NCBI GenBank assembly: GCA_023053575.1
Contig: JAKZAP010000009.1
Location: 18,271,869-18,335,868 of the forward strand
DNA length: 64,000 nucleotides
DNA from: Branchinecta lynchi
Lineage: Eukaryota > Arthropoda > Branchiopoda > Anostraca > Branchinectidae
Reading direction: 5' to 3'
Made by a program: the position numbers and the translations under genes. The stretch's first letter is position 1; the number at the start of each line of letters is the position of its first letter. The notes below the pieces were generated by a model that saw nothing but the letters and a program-made list of their open reading frames with translations, had not been told where the DNA came from and ran no database searches. Below are positions 20,136 to 31,096 of this stretch, in pieces.

Positions 20136-20449
20136 ATCTTTGTGATACCCAGCTCTGATAATTCCACTAAAAAACGGAAATGAGTGATACATAGTACAAT
20201 ATCAGTGCGTAAAGTGGTCCAGTGCCGAGCCGACGTTTGCTGACATAGCCACATCTGCAGCCACAATTATGTGGCCGCAAACAAAAGAAAGCAGCCCCCG
20301 CGAGAAACGATGAAGTCAGAATCAGTAATTCTTTACGTTTTCTTCTTCCTTAAGACAGGATCCCTGTTTTGAGGACGGAGCCCTGTTTTGATTGACCCTG
20401 AAAGGGAGTAGCGCTGTTTCAGCAACATTACCCTCACTGACGAACAAGG
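20136..20449. other. Intergenic, nothing recognised
   Basis: CCCTGTTTTGAGGACGGAGCCCTGTTTTG is a short internal repetition near 20.36 kb; nothing else stands out. Confidence 0.3.
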
Positions 20450-20785
20450 CTTCCGACCAGGGGGGGACTGGTATGAAATCTGAGGACCCCTAGCCAAAAA
20501 TCTGACCTTTTTGGGAAAAAAGACCCACCCACCCCAGCCCGGCTGGTATGAAATCTGAAACCGCTAGGGGTACCCCAATACCCGCCGAAAAAATCTGCAT
20601 AAAAAAAATAAATATTGAAGACACCACCCCCAATAACAGGGTGTGTAGCATATCGTTCGATTCCAAATTACAAGGTTAGAAGTATGCTGTACTTCTTTTA
20701 TTATTATCACAAAGACTATCCAAGTAAAAAGCTTATTTCAGCACACGTGAAGGATTTGTTTAAGTTCTTGACCTCGGAAATACTT

Positions 20786-21466
20786 CAAGTTCAATGGGCA
20801 GATCAAACAATCATGACGCCACATTACCACCACTAGAATACAATGTTACATCAGAAATCAGCAGATTCGTAGACAACCTATTTTCGCTAATAGAACGTTA
20901 CGGTGTTTTTTGCTGACTGTCATACTCCGATTTACTAGCTTCGACAAATATAAGCGGAGTTTCTTTTTTCTTATCCATTGTTGTTATATATTCTTCGTAT
21001 CATTTGTATTGTTGACAAATATTCATATTAACGGTATTAAGTGAGAATTCCTTGTAAGCTCTGGAACTACCTGCAAGTAAGTCGGTTATATTTGTAAATT
21101 TTTGGCAGTATTGTAACTTTACATCCAGAAAACAAAACTTTTCTTCGATACTACAAACAACAGAATTTTCACCAGACAACATTAGAGCAATCTGACAGCT
21201 ACAGAGACGTTTATTTTAGCAACCACGTCACTCTGATCACTGAGCTCATCAAAACTATCGATTTTCGTGCATGGCCGGGAGTTTTTGAATTTCCGCGCCT
21301 TGCAATACCATGCTCTGAAACCATCTCCGCCGAGACGCTGATGAAATAATGACAAGCGATAACAAGCAAACGGCTTATTTTTGAAGCAATCTCTAGTGGA
21401 AGTCAGAAATGTGTATGTGTGAAGCATTTTACAAGAATTAGAGCATAGTTAGTTCCCATTGTGCTT
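20786..21466 (-). mobile_element. 675-bp TIR DNA element (copy C)
   Basis: CAAGTTCAATGGGCAGATC and CCCATTGTGCTTT are its inverted ends. The body aligns with 54.59-55.26 kb and with copy B at 14.07 kb. The minus-strand frame at 21182-21427 corresponds in position to the 70-aa frame of copies A and D but has a different C-terminal part. This copy preserves the uninterrupted CTTCGACAAATATAAG site. Confidence 0.6.
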
Positions 21467-21749
21467 TCAGCATCAGATTTCAAGTAAGGCTTTGCACTTG
21501 GCCAAAGAATGTCTAGTCTTCTACTTGTGCTTTCAGCGGGACGACGGAAAAATTGACAGTTTTTCGTTTTTTGCCTCTGCCCTCCTGCTCGTCGAAGACA
21601 GCAGAAGTCCAGCGACTTATTTTTGAGCATACGTTCTCGAGGCTTGCTGTATCCTTAAAAGGTCAGCCTTATCTTTTCTTAAATATTGCCACTGACGCCG
21701 TATTTACAAGTACGAGTACAAGAAAGAGGGCAAACTCGTGAAGAAAAGT

Positions 21750-23027
21750 GCCCGTAGGGACAAGCGTCATTTTATAGAGATGAAAGCTCAGATGGGCCTG
21801 TAAGGGATCCGGGCGGCCGGCTAATCACTGACCCAGAAAAGATCGGCAAAGGCTAGCAGCAAGCTCTAACTCCATCCTCTTCAGCCAAAATCACTGGTGC
21901 CCTAAAGTAGCTAAAAGAGCCCGGAGAAGACCGTATCGCATCTGAGATGCTGCAGTGGTCTGTAAACGCCTGCCTAACAGTTTGGATGACACTCTTTAAC
22001 CTGGTATGGGAAACCGAAAAGGTCCCCCATCAGTGGACAAGGAGTACTCTAGTCAATATCTTTAAAGAGGGCGATTCCACTAAGTGTGAAAACCGGTGAG
22101 GGATCAGCCTGCTCTCCGTTCCTGGCAAGCTCCTGGCCACCATCCTGCTGAACCGCATACAGCCAGCATTCGACAAACACCTCCGCGAAGAACAGCTTGA
22201 CTTCCGCCCAAACCGTTGATCTGCGGATCTCATATTCGTGCTAAGAATGCTGCTAGAAGAGTGCAACGAATGGAGGAAAAAGCTTTACCTAGTCTTCATA
22301 GACTTCGAAAAAGCCTTTGACTCCATCGACCGTGCTACACTTTGGAGAGTGCTCCGGTACTATGGCATACCGGACAAACTCGTAAGCCTGATAGCAGTCT
22401 TTTACGAAGACACGGAATGCTGTGTCCGTACCCGCGACGGCAACACTAGATACTTCCAAATTATGACGGTCGTGAAGCAAGGGTGCGTTCGGTCTCCGCT
22501 GCTGTTCGTCCTGATCATCGACTAAGTTCTAAGAAGATGTGAAGGATACGGTATTGACATCGGGGATGGCAGAAAAGTAGGAGACATGGACTTTGCCGAT
22601 GACATCAACCCAATGGAGACCTGCAAACAGAAGCTCCAGGACTTCCTCACAAAGACCAGTGAAACAGCTGAACTGTTCGGGCTGGAAATAAACATCCCCA
22701 AAACGAAGAGTATGGCGAGCAGCGGATCTCCGCTAGATATACGCTGTAGGGACCAGCAAGTCGAACAGGTCGTTGAATTCCGATATCTCGGCAGTACAGT
22801 TGAAAACACTGGAGCTTGTGCATGGGAGGCCAAGCTAAGACTTGGTCAGGCCAGCGGTTTCTTCAATCGGCTAAAGAAGATATGGAGGAGCAAGAAGTAC
22901 TCCCTTAGACTCAAGCTGAGACTTTTCAACAGCAACGTTCTCTCCGTACCTCTGTACGTGTCGGAGACGTGACACCTCAGCCAGCAGTTGGAGAAGCGTC
23001 TTCTGGGCTTTGAAAACACCTGCCTTA
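21750..23027 (+). pseudogene. LINE reverse transcriptase fragment, 5' portion (copy 1)
   Basis: Non-LTR retrotransposon ORF2 remnant with several stop codons. In order: a linker region (about 21830-22050), then FIDFEKAFDSIDRATLWRVL and YGIPDKLVSL (from about 22298), QGCVRSPLLFVLIID (about 22477), MDFADD catalytic box with both aspartates (about 22586-22603), VEFRYLGS (about 22772) and LRLFNSN/LLY-type thumb (about 22915). The stop at 22523 splits palm motifs; the reading continues in the same frame to the stop at 22972. Nearly identical in protein to the 29.05-30.07 kb copy. Clade not fixed by eye (RTE- or I-like). Confidence 0.8.
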
Positions 23028-23412
23028 TGTAGCGTTTACACGGACAAGAAATCCCGTCGAGTACAAAGGAATTACGGTCGACTCGAAAGGATTCCGTTCG
23101 TGAAGACGAGTAGAAAAAAAGTCTAGCGGGACGGGAATCCTTTCATGATGAAAGGAATTCCGGTCTACTTGAAAGGAATCTTGTCGGCGGCGCTGGAAAA
23201 AAAGTACTAAAAAAGTCTAGCTAGCTTTTAAGAGCAGCAATCATCAGTACTAATGTCATAAATGATATCAAAACATTTTTTTGTTGACAAGTGAATTTGT
23301 TTTTGTCAGATTTTCTGGTTTGAAGAATTTATTTTTTCCCTCTGCGTGTGAACGTAATCCTGTCACCAAGATCGGATTCTGTTCAAGTTTTCCTGTACTT
23401 GTAAACGCTGCA
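23028..23412. mobile_element. Harbinger-like MITE TGTAGCGTTTACA (copy 1), nested in LINE
   Basis: Ends TGTAGCGTTTACA and TGTAAACGCTGCA. LINE codons read CCTGCCTTA before it and TAAGGCGGATCTTA after it. The empty site in the second LINE copy (29.76 kb) is CCTGCCTTAGGCGG, so TTA was duplicated (right copy now TAA). The interior contains AAAGGAATTCCGGTC-type repeats in both orientations. Full second copy at 37.34-37.80 kb with a clean TTA duplication; third, inverted, at about 39.40-39.75 kb. No coding capacity. Confidence 0.75.
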
Positions 23413-23790
23413 TAAGGCGGATCTTAAACATACACTGGACAGAAAGGGTTTTGCCAGATGACAGATTCGCCAGATGACAGTGCAACCCCTTATTACTGAA
23501 GTCATCAAGATCCGAAGCTGGAGGTATCTGGGCCATACAATCAGGATGGGAAGCACCAGACTCCCGAACGCTATCCTGCAGTGGCATCCGGAGTGATCCA
23601 GACGAAGAGGGCAACCGAAGAACACTCCTCCTCGTACACCAGTTGGATCTTCAGAATATCAACGCGTCTACCCAGCCCGAATGGGAAGATGTATGGGCAG
23701 CGGCCCTTCTGAGAGACGACTGGCGGCTCTTCTTGGATGCCCTAAGCGCCTACGGAGGTGCAGGAGGAATTAAGGTCCAAGGTAAGGTAA
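23413..23790 (+). pseudogene. LINE reverse transcriptase fragment, C-terminal portion (copy 1)
   Basis: Resumes the LINE after the MITE. It carries the R.WRYLGH-type and EGSRRRGRPKNT-type region in broken frame, then an open stretch from 23643 reading LQNINASTQPEWEDVWAA. The equivalent of the 29.8-30.03 kb segment is colinear. The remainder to 24040 is not LINE-like and belongs to the hAT element. Confidence 0.7.
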
Positions 23791-24279
23791 CAAAGTTGCT
23801 GACTTCATTGGAGAATGCTTCGAACCAACCAAAATCTTCTGTGACGTGCCTCACCGGTGCCGAATATGAGGATTTTCCGATTCTTGGGAGAATTTCGCGG
23901 TGTTTCAGGATCCCATATGTGTGCAGCTTGGACTCTTTGTCCCAGCTGTTTCGGCCGAGCGATTTCCTGCGAAATGATATGTTGCTTAGGTCAATGTACA
24001 AAAAAAAACAACCAAGAGGACCACCCAAATAAAATCTGCTAAATCAGGGCAAAAAAGACCCACCCCACCCGGCTAGGGTCCTCAGATTTCATACCAGTCC
24101 CCCCCTGCTTCCGACTGTGAAGTTGGGGCTGTTTTAACTGAATGTGATAAAAGTAATATACCAAACGAAGTGAACCGTGGTCTTGTCTTATAGTTTTTTT
24201 TGTTTCATATGTTTTCCTAGATCTCGAGCGAACTGCGTCTACACTGTAAAAGTTCCGAGTAAGGATTAAAGTTAACTGA

Positions 24280-24386
24280 AGTATTTGCTACTGGGATTAA
24301 TCTTATCTCTAATGAGATAAGGCTAATCCGGATTCTAGAGAAGATCATCTTTCTAGAGACAAGATTAGTCCCACTAGCAAATACTG
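24280..24386. mobile_element. Foldback MITE AGTATTTGCTACT (copy 1), about 107 bp
   Basis: AGTATTTGCTACTGGGATTA and AGTCCCACTAGCAAATACT are inverted ends, with GGATTAATCTTATCTC pairing through most of the element. Second, longer copy at 41.63-41.78 kb. Just upstream CACTGTAAAAG (24242) is a left end of the Tc1/mariner-like MITE at 51.4 kb. Confidence 0.65.
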
Positions 24387-24469
24387 CAATATTTTTTTGT
24401 TTACATTTGTCTTTTCTTTTTTATATCCCGTCCTTGGGCCCTTCCTGGGGTGAGTAACAAACACATACA

Positions 24470-24624
24470 TACTCATATGATAAATATGACATTATTCACT
24501 GTTTTCTGGCCGAAGATTGAATTGTTTTATATGTGTTTTTGTTGTGTTTTCTTTTTTTTTCTTTCTGTTCTTTTACGTACTTCCCTTTTGAAAATGGCGG
24601 GTCATAAATAAATCACTCACTTAC
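24470..24624 (+). repeat. LINE 3' end with (TTAC)n tail, copy 1
   Basis: CTGGCCGAAGATTGAA through AAAATGGCGGGTCATAAATAAA ends in ACTCACTTACTTA. Related 3' ends lie at about 31.77-31.94 and 34.25-34.45 kb. The Harbinger-like element at 24628 inserted into the tail. Confidence 0.6.
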
Positions 24625-24627
24625 TTA

Positions 24628-25101
24628 GGCCGTGTTCCACCCTTCTAGCAACATTAACTATTAGTTACTATTTTCGCTTCAGCATCGTGAAAAGTTACTA
24701 CGCTGACCGCTCCAGCCTTCTCGAAATAGTAACTATTTGCTTACCACGCTCGGGAGCGTAATAAGTGTGGTAACTACGAATTTCTTTGACGTGATTGGTC
24801 GGATTAGCCCGTGGCACGATGTTTTGCTGAAAATAGAAACTTTTTCACGTCAAACGTAGTATGTTGTTGTTGTTGTTTGAAGGCTGACGTCACGTGGGCT
24901 TCAGCCCAAACACGCTCGTGCCTTGGTTTATGCATACATGTAAATGTCATTCAATACTTTTAAACAAATATGTTTGTTCAATTCAATGAACTTCTGCCTA
25001 TAGGCTATGTCAATTCTTTAAAAGGGAAGTGGTCTTTCTCAAGACGTCGTCTAGATCTGGGTCATACGTAGTTACTAAGGTAAGTAGGGTGGAACACGCT
25101 C
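24628..25101. mobile_element. Harbinger-like MITE GGCCGTGTTCCACCC (uninterrupted copy)
   Basis: Ends GGCCGTGTTCCACCC and GGGTGGAACACGCTC are flanked by TTA at 24625-24627 and 25102-25104. TTA duplication fits PIF/Harbinger. It contains the intact site AAATAGTAACTATTTG that is filled by a nested element in the 11.16-kb copy. Confidence 0.75.
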
Positions 25102-25640
25102 TTACATATACGTAATTACATGTTTCTAACCAGTGATAGTTCAGAGAAAAAAGTTTTCGCAACCGAATTTGGGAGTGGGGAGCGCTTATCGCATTTTTTA
25201 GTAAATAAAAAAGTCTAAATCTGGGTCATACGTAGTTACTAAGGTAAGTAGGTAAGTAGGGTGGAACACGCTCTTACATATACGTATTTACATGCTTATC
25301 GCATTTTTTAGTAAAAAAGTCTAAATCTGGGTCATACGTAGTTACTAAGGTAAGTAGGTAAGTAGGGTGGAACACGCTCTTACATATACGTATTTACATG
25401 TGTCTAACCAGTTATAGTTCAAAGAAAAAAGTTTTCGCTACCGAATGTGGGACTGGGGAGCGCTTATCGCATTTTTTAGTAAATAAAAAAGTCTAAATCT
25501 GGGTCATACGTAGTTACTAAGGTAAGTAGGGCGGAACACGCTCTTACATTTACGTATTTACATGTTTCTAACCAGTGACAGTTTCAAAGAAAAAAGTTTT
25601 CGCAACCGACTGTGGGAACGGGGAGCGCTTATCGCATTTT
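25040..25640. repeat. Tandem array of transposon right ends plus flank
   Basis: The terminus GGTAAGTAGGG(T/C)GGAACACGCTC followed by TTACAT(A/T)TACGTA occurs four times, ending at 25101, 25273, 25379 and 25543. Each copy carries flanking DNA such as GGGAGCGCTTATCGCATTTT. The units therefore duplicate the element end together with the adjacent host sequence, which points to unequal exchange or repair after insertion rather than to four insertions. Confidence 0.75.
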
Positions 25641-26945
25641 TTAGTAAATAAATCCCGCGGAGTTCACTGCTTTTATTATGCTTACTTTGTCACTTCTCAA
25701 AATTTTGGACCACCTTGGTTTTGTTTTTTTCCTCTAGAACAGTCAAATGCGAATGATGAATTGAGAACTTAACATCTGCCAAGAGCCAAATGTTTCTGAT
25801 TTCTTTTGACAAATCCGATTCATTTAATTCCACTGCCATCCATATCTGAAAGTTTTTCTACTTCCGCTGGGAAACGATAATGGAAGTCTGTCAAAACTGC
25901 TGAAATAATTTAATATAAAGGCTATTTGAGTGTATTTTTTTCATATTTCTTTTTCAGTCAGAGTACTTCCCCTAAGACCGTACGCTCTTACCAGATCTTT
26001 CGTCCGTTTTATTTTTGCTTTCCTACTTTTTTTTGCAACAATGCATTTCTGGCTGCCAAAAATGCGCCCATCATTATTTTTTGCTCGCGACATCCGTCAC
26101 CTCTATAGTGTTTTTTGGGGTTATGTATGTATGGTTTACTGGTTAGTTTTATGTACGATTCCCAGTCAGCTTGGGATGAAGTAGTACTTATATTTTTTTG
26201 GCCCGATAAACTGATGCTTCATTTGTCTCATTAATCTTTATACAGCATTGTTCATTGCACTTTTAGATGTTTACGCGCTAGTAATTCAAAAAAAGTAGAC
26301 GAGCGTAGCGAGACCCTGTCACACTCTCTAACGCTTCTTTTTAGTAGAATGTAATACGTTTAAATTATCTTGACATGATCTGTGGTGTATGCAACCATCG
26401 ATGAAGTATGGATCTTTGGCCGCAAAATCCGCCAAACCCCTTCCCCCCTAGACAGGCCTCAAATCCCCGAAAGTGGAATCCAATCAGTCCACCCTTCGAA
26501 CAAGTTGTCTAAACCCCGTCTCTGTTTGTATCGATATGCTGATTGGACAGAGAGCGTCTCCCGCAAAGTTAGAATTTTCGGTTGAATTGCTCCAGTAAAC
26601 GTGGGGGGGGGGGGGGGCGCTAATCAGAAGTTCGACGGTGATTGGGGTTCGATCGGAACTGATGAAGCAAGAAAGGTCGAAGGAGAATTAAAGTTCCTTC
26701 GCTGCGAAGCACCTTCAGAGAAATTAGGATGTATTGACAAGCAAAACCGAGTTTTGGAAATGTTAACAAACCGACTTCATTCAGGAGCTCAGTCGAGGAT
26801 GAAATTTACTGTGGAACAGAATTTGAAAGTAACAAATTCCCATGTATTATGTCGGGATATTTTTAGGCGAGGGGATGTATACTATAGGGAAAGACGGGCA
26901 TGTTAGGTAGATAGTTTTTTCTGCCTATAGTCAGCAAGGGGGTTG
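25641..26945. other. Intergenic, no supported gene
   Basis: Several open frames up to 101 codons (26601-26906) exist but carry no known motif and lack splice or repeat support. A G-run is at about 26603-26616. CAGTCAGCTTGGGATGAAG (26163) is a dispersed word seen also at 16.71, 19.27 and 57.60 kb. Confidence 0.35.
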
Positions 26946-27215
26946 CCTACTCCCTGGAACCGGCTGTGCACGCTTTCCAGGCACCGACCGAAATCAGCGG
27001 TTCCGGACGCAAATTAGGCGATTCCTTCAAAAGCTTACAAACTCTTCTCTAGACAAGTGCCATCCGTATTATAGTGCGTCTGTATAGTCGTTTCGTTTAG
27101 TTTAGTCGGATCTTTTTCTTTTCTTTTACTTTTCTTTATTGTTTTTCAACAACGATGCCTATGGGCACGTTGTGTGTCATTTTTATACGAGTTAATAAAA
27201 TTATTGATTGATCGA
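26946..27215 (+). repeat. LINE-like 3' end with TGAT tail
   Basis: GCACCGACCGAAATCAGCGG (26984) resembles GCACCAACCGAAATCAGTAA (39.12 kb), a shared dispersed repeat. The stretch ends GAGTTAATAAAATTATTGATTGATCG, a typical LINE 3' tail. Confidence 0.4.
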
Positions 27216-28049
27216 TATTATTTTAATGGTCTAACACGTGGCACCCGAGTCTGGCTGGCGTCAGTCGTCGCCGGCACTGGGCAATTGCTGTACACTCAAA
27301 TCTAGACTGAGCAACCACTCGAACATTAAAGCTCCCATAGCGGTTCATAATTTTTGTTTGTTAGCTGATCTATTCTCGCCCTTAGGCACTTAGTTCATGA
27401 AAGGAGGTTAAATTGTTAACAGATAACAGAATTTGTTTCGCAGTTAACCACGTGGAGGGACCACGGTCGCTCTGAAAACTATGGTCTTCTTCTGTGGCGG
27501 GTTTCTGGAAGGACCGCTTGCACTATTGTTACGGTGGTGCCATCTGCACCCCGCACTACCAACTTGGGCCGCCGTTAGGCAGCGCTAATCCCTTTCCGTC
27601 CAGTATGTTTAATCCTTTATACTGCCGTGACTCTGTACTATTTTATTAACTCTATTTTCATGACTCATCCGGGAGCATGAATCATCTTCACCATCTTCGG
27701 GCCTCGAAGGGGAACAACCCTTTTGACCTAAAGGCTGTTTATTTTTGTAAGTACCTTTATACCATAGAGTCTTCGTTAAAGCTCCTTAGAGTGGGCTGTA
27801 AGGCCTAGTGTATGATGGGTGGTTTATAGCCTATTGTGGTTCGGTACGCAAACCTTAGTGTGAATCGATCGGGGGAATCTACAATGAGCCCGTGAAGTGT
27901 GAACGTGTAGTAGGCCACCAGATGCCCTAGGCTGTCCTGACTCCGATGACTGTATATAAGGACATTTACCATCTATGTCCGGCCTACTACACCCCTCGCC
28001 ATAACATCAGGTTGAGAGTGCTTCTTCACATACAAATACAGTCGTCGTA
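27216..28049. other. Intergenic, nothing recognised
   Basis: Includes CAATTGCTGTACACTCAA (27283), shared loosely with 39.25 kb. No gene, RNA or TIR element noticed. Confidence 0.35.
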
Positions 28050-28421
28050 ATACTATTTACTCTTCAACTTTCAGTATTTTAATATATTGGAATACTTTAA
28101 AACTAGGCTGTGCTTTCAACAAACAACCCACGGTTTTGGCTGTTTGAAGCCTTTTCCGAGACCCGTTGACTTATAGCAAAAACAGGGAAAGCATTTGAAA
28201 TAACCGTTTTTTCTGATGGAAAACGTCTCGCAGACAGCCGTCGACAGCGTGATGCACATCGAAGGTACCAACACACGGCAGGTGAGAAAATCAGTGTGGT
28301 TTTGTTAGAGGGGTTAGAATGTACCGTACGAAATTGGGGTCTCGGGATTTAGAAATATATGGAGTGATTATGGAAGTAGGTTGCGTTAGCGTTAGTATTA
28401 TATGTAAGACAGGTCCTTTAA
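28050..28421 (+). mobile_element. TTAAAGGACC family repeat (copy 2)
   Basis: TATTTACTCTTCAACTTTC through GGTCCTTTAA; colinear with 4360-4730. The left TIR is eroded. Confidence 0.6.
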
Positions 28422-29045
28422 AAATGTTCGGTCAAGGTATAGATTTTTGACGCTACTTCAGTATTCCCACAGGCCGTAATATTCTGCGATTTGTCACAGA
28501 AATTTAACTTCTCCTCAGATTCACAGCTGTGACAAATTTGTCACAGGAAATCGCACATGACAAAAATGTCGATTTCAAAGCATTTTGGCCAATTTCAAGG
28601 CAACCCTTTTCCGAAAAAAAAGTCTTATTTTTTTTATGAATATTAATTCTTGTTGTAAGATTGAACTAGAACCTCAGAATCCACGAGATTTTGACTGAAA
28701 ACTGAAAAAAGGACCGAATTTAATAGGTGTCAGAAGGTCACAGTTTTTTGTTTCTCACTTGGAACAAACGGAGTAAAGAAGAAAACAACGAAAAAAAAAG
28801 AGGAATTTAAGACACAACACAGATATAGACACATGAGATTACGCCACTTTGGGATTTTCTTAAAAACAGACCAAAGAAAAGTACGCACCACGTACTACAA
28901 GTACGCAAAATTTTTGCTTAGCGTCCTTCTCCGAAGTTCAAACACGGAGTTATCAGCAAAATATAAAATAATAAACCCCACCGAAAAAATACATAAAACT
29001 GAAAAAAGCGCTCGAGCAAGAGCTTTAAATGCTTGCGCACACCGT
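28422..29045. other. Intergenic with TGTGACAAATTTGTCACA palindrome
   Basis: A perfect 18-bp dyad stands at about 28528-28545, with related TTTGTCACAG nearby. From about 28830 the sequence is AT-rich, with a tandem ATGCTTGCGCACACC at the LINE boundary (29029-29062). Confidence 0.4.
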
Positions 29046-29055
29046 AAATGCTTGC

Positions 29056-30065
29056 GCACACCATCGACCGTGCTACACTCTGGAGAGTGCTCCGGCACTA
29101 TGGCATACCCGACAAACTCGTAAGCCTGATAGCAGCCTTCTACGACGACACGGAATGCTGTGTCCGTACCCGCGACGGCAACACCAGATACTTCCGAATT
29201 ATCACGGTCGTGAATCAAGGATGCGTTCTGTCTCCGCTGCTGTTCGTCCTGATCATCGACTACGTTCTAAGAAGATGTGAAGGATACGACATTGACATCG
29301 GGGATGGCAGAAAAGTAAGAGACATAGACTTTGCCGATGACATCAGCCTAATGGAGACCTTCAAACAGAAGCTCCAGGACTTCCTTACAAAGACCAGTGA
29401 AACAGCTGAAATGTTCGGATTGAAAAGAAACATCCCCAAGACGAAGAGTATGGCGAGCAGCGGATCTCCGCTAGATATTCGCTGTAGGGACCAGCAAGTC
29501 GAACAGGTCGTTGAATTCCGATATCTCGGCAGTATAGAGGAAAATACTGGAGCTTGTGCAAGGGAGGTTCAGGTAAGACTTGGGCAGGCCAGCGGTGTCT
29601 TCAATCGGCTAAAAAAGATACGGAGGAGCAAGAAGTACTCCCTTAGACTCAAGCTGAGACTTTTCAACAGCAACATTCTCTCCGTACTTCTGTACGGGTC
29701 CGAGACGCCTCTAAGCCAACAGCAGGAGAAACGTCTTCTAGCCTTTGAAAAGACCTGCCTTAGGCGGATCTTAACATTCACTGGACAGAAAGGGTCACAA
29801 ACCTGATGATTCGCCAGGGATGGATACTGGGGATCCGCCACTGGAGGTATCTGAGCCATCCAATCAGGATGGGAAGCACCAGACTCCCCAACGCTATCCT
29901 CCAGTGGCATCCGGAGGGATCCAGACGAAGAGGGCGACCGAAGAACACTCCTCACCGTACACCAGTCGGATCTTCACAATATCAATGCGTCTATCCAGCT
30001 CGAATGGGAAGATGTATTGGCCGGAGTACGGGTAAATACCTTCCGTGTAAACGTAGCTTAAATCA
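29056..30065 (+). pseudogene. LINE reverse transcriptase (copy 2), 5'-truncated
   Basis: An open frame of 252 codons (29048-29806) covers the palm and thumb of a non-LTR RT. IDRATLWRVLRHYGIPDKL is at residues 6-24, QGCVLSPLLFVLIID at 57-71, the FADD box at 95-98, VEFRYLGS at about 155, and a RLLAFEKTCLRRIL motif near the end. A frameshift at about 29800 moves the rest (WRYLSHPIRMGSTRLPNAIL, EGSRRRGRPKNT) to another frame up to about 30035. The fingers and endonuclease are missing; truncation begins within a short GCTTGCGCACACC duplication. The 21.75-23.79 kb copy extends further 5'. Confidence 0.85.
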
Positions 30066-30408
30066 TAAAATAAATCAAAATCAGATAAATAATTATTGTA
30101 AATCATACTTATTAGACTGTTATTGTTACTGTTATTATCATTTACTATTACTATTGCTTACTACAGATTCCTTTATTGGCAATTAGGCTGTATTTTAACA
30201 ATCCTTGTTCTCTATGATAATCCAACCTACGTGAATAAAGGTGACAACCATCTACAAATCATCTAGGCTGTAAGCTACTTTAACAATTCTTGAGTTTATG
30301 ATATTATGGTGACGAGTTTTAGGCGTCAACTCAGCGTAGCGAGTAGGAGTAGCCTCGTACTTCAATCCGTTAGGTGCGCTGAACTCGATTGGTCAAATTC
30401 TGTTCTGC
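30066..30408. other. AT-rich flank of the LINE
   Basis: Low-complexity TTATTGTTACTGTTATTATC-type sequence follows the LINE; nothing else recognised before the MITE at 30411. Confidence 0.35.
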
Positions 30409-30410
30409 TA

Positions 30411-30713
30411 CCCGATGAAAAATTTGTAGCCTGCGTAGTAGTATGGTAGTAGTGCAAAAACGTTGCATGTAATACTATGTAATAGCAAAGAATACTATCA
30501 TTTAAGGTGCCTCAGACTGGTCCAATCTTATGTAGTAGTATCCAGTAGCATCCTGTCTTGCCATAGTAGCATCCAGTCTTGCTAATAGTAGCATATAGTA
30601 GTATGCAGTAACACGGTAGCCTTGAAGTAGAAGGATGTAGTATCATCGTTAGTATTGCATGCTACTTTTCGTACTACTTCACTGTACTATTTTGAGATAA
30701 ATTTTTCATCGGG
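30411..30713. mobile_element. MITE CCCGATGAAAAATTT with TA TSD, 303 bp
   Basis: CCCGATGAAAAATTT at the left is repeated exactly inverted at the right (AAATTTTTCATCGGG), with TA on both outer sides. The interior is rich in TAGTAGTA/GTAGCAT words. TA duplication fits Tc1/mariner; no transposase. The second copy at 38.60-39.11 kb has been split by a LINE tail. Confidence 0.75.
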
Positions 30714-30721
30714 TACCCTGA

Positions 30722-31096
30722 TAAAGGACCTGTCTTACATATAATACTAATTTAACCTACGTCCATAATCACTCCATATATTCTACCCCCCCCCACACTT
30801 TCGGACGGTACATTCAAACCCCTCTAACAAAACCACGCTGATTTTGTCACTTGCCGTGTTTTGCTACCTTCGACGTGCATCACGCTGTCGACGGCTGTCT
30901 GCGAGAAGTTTTTTCGTCAGAGAAACCGGTTGTGTAAATTGTTTCCCTGTGTTCGCGTACACGTCAACAGGTCTCGGAAAAGGCTTAAAACAGCCAGAAC
31001 CGTGGGTTATTTGTTGAAAGCAGAGCCTAGTTTTAAAGTATTCAAGTATTTCAAAATTGTGTAAGCTGAAGAGTAAATAGTGCGAGGGGTCCTTTA
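30722..31096 (-). mobile_element. TTAAAGGACC family repeat (copy 3)
   Basis: TAAAGGACCTGTCTTAC at the left and GGGGTCCTTTAA at the right. It is the reverse complement of the 4360-4730 family and the best-preserved TIR pair of the family. Confidence 0.65.

Larger units (their letters stand above)
20458..24107. mobile_element. 3.65-kb hAT-like element with perfect 8-bp TSD
   Basis: CTTCCGAC occurs immediately outside both ends (20450-20457 and 24108-24115). The first about 37 bases, starting CAGGGGGGGACTGGTATG and containing AAATCTGAGGACCC, recur inverted at the right end ending in CCCCCCCTG. An 8-bp duplication and a CAG-starting TIR fit hAT. The interior holds a foreign DNA element (20786-21466) and a LINE fragment (about 21750-23790) cut by a Harbinger-like element (23028-23412). 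No hAT transposase remnant was recognised, so the original core was probably short. Confidence 0.8.

Noticed and set aside
26601..26906. 101-codon plus-strand frame after a G run
   Set aside because: No motif, no supported splice sites and no homolog within the window; kept out for lack of evidence.
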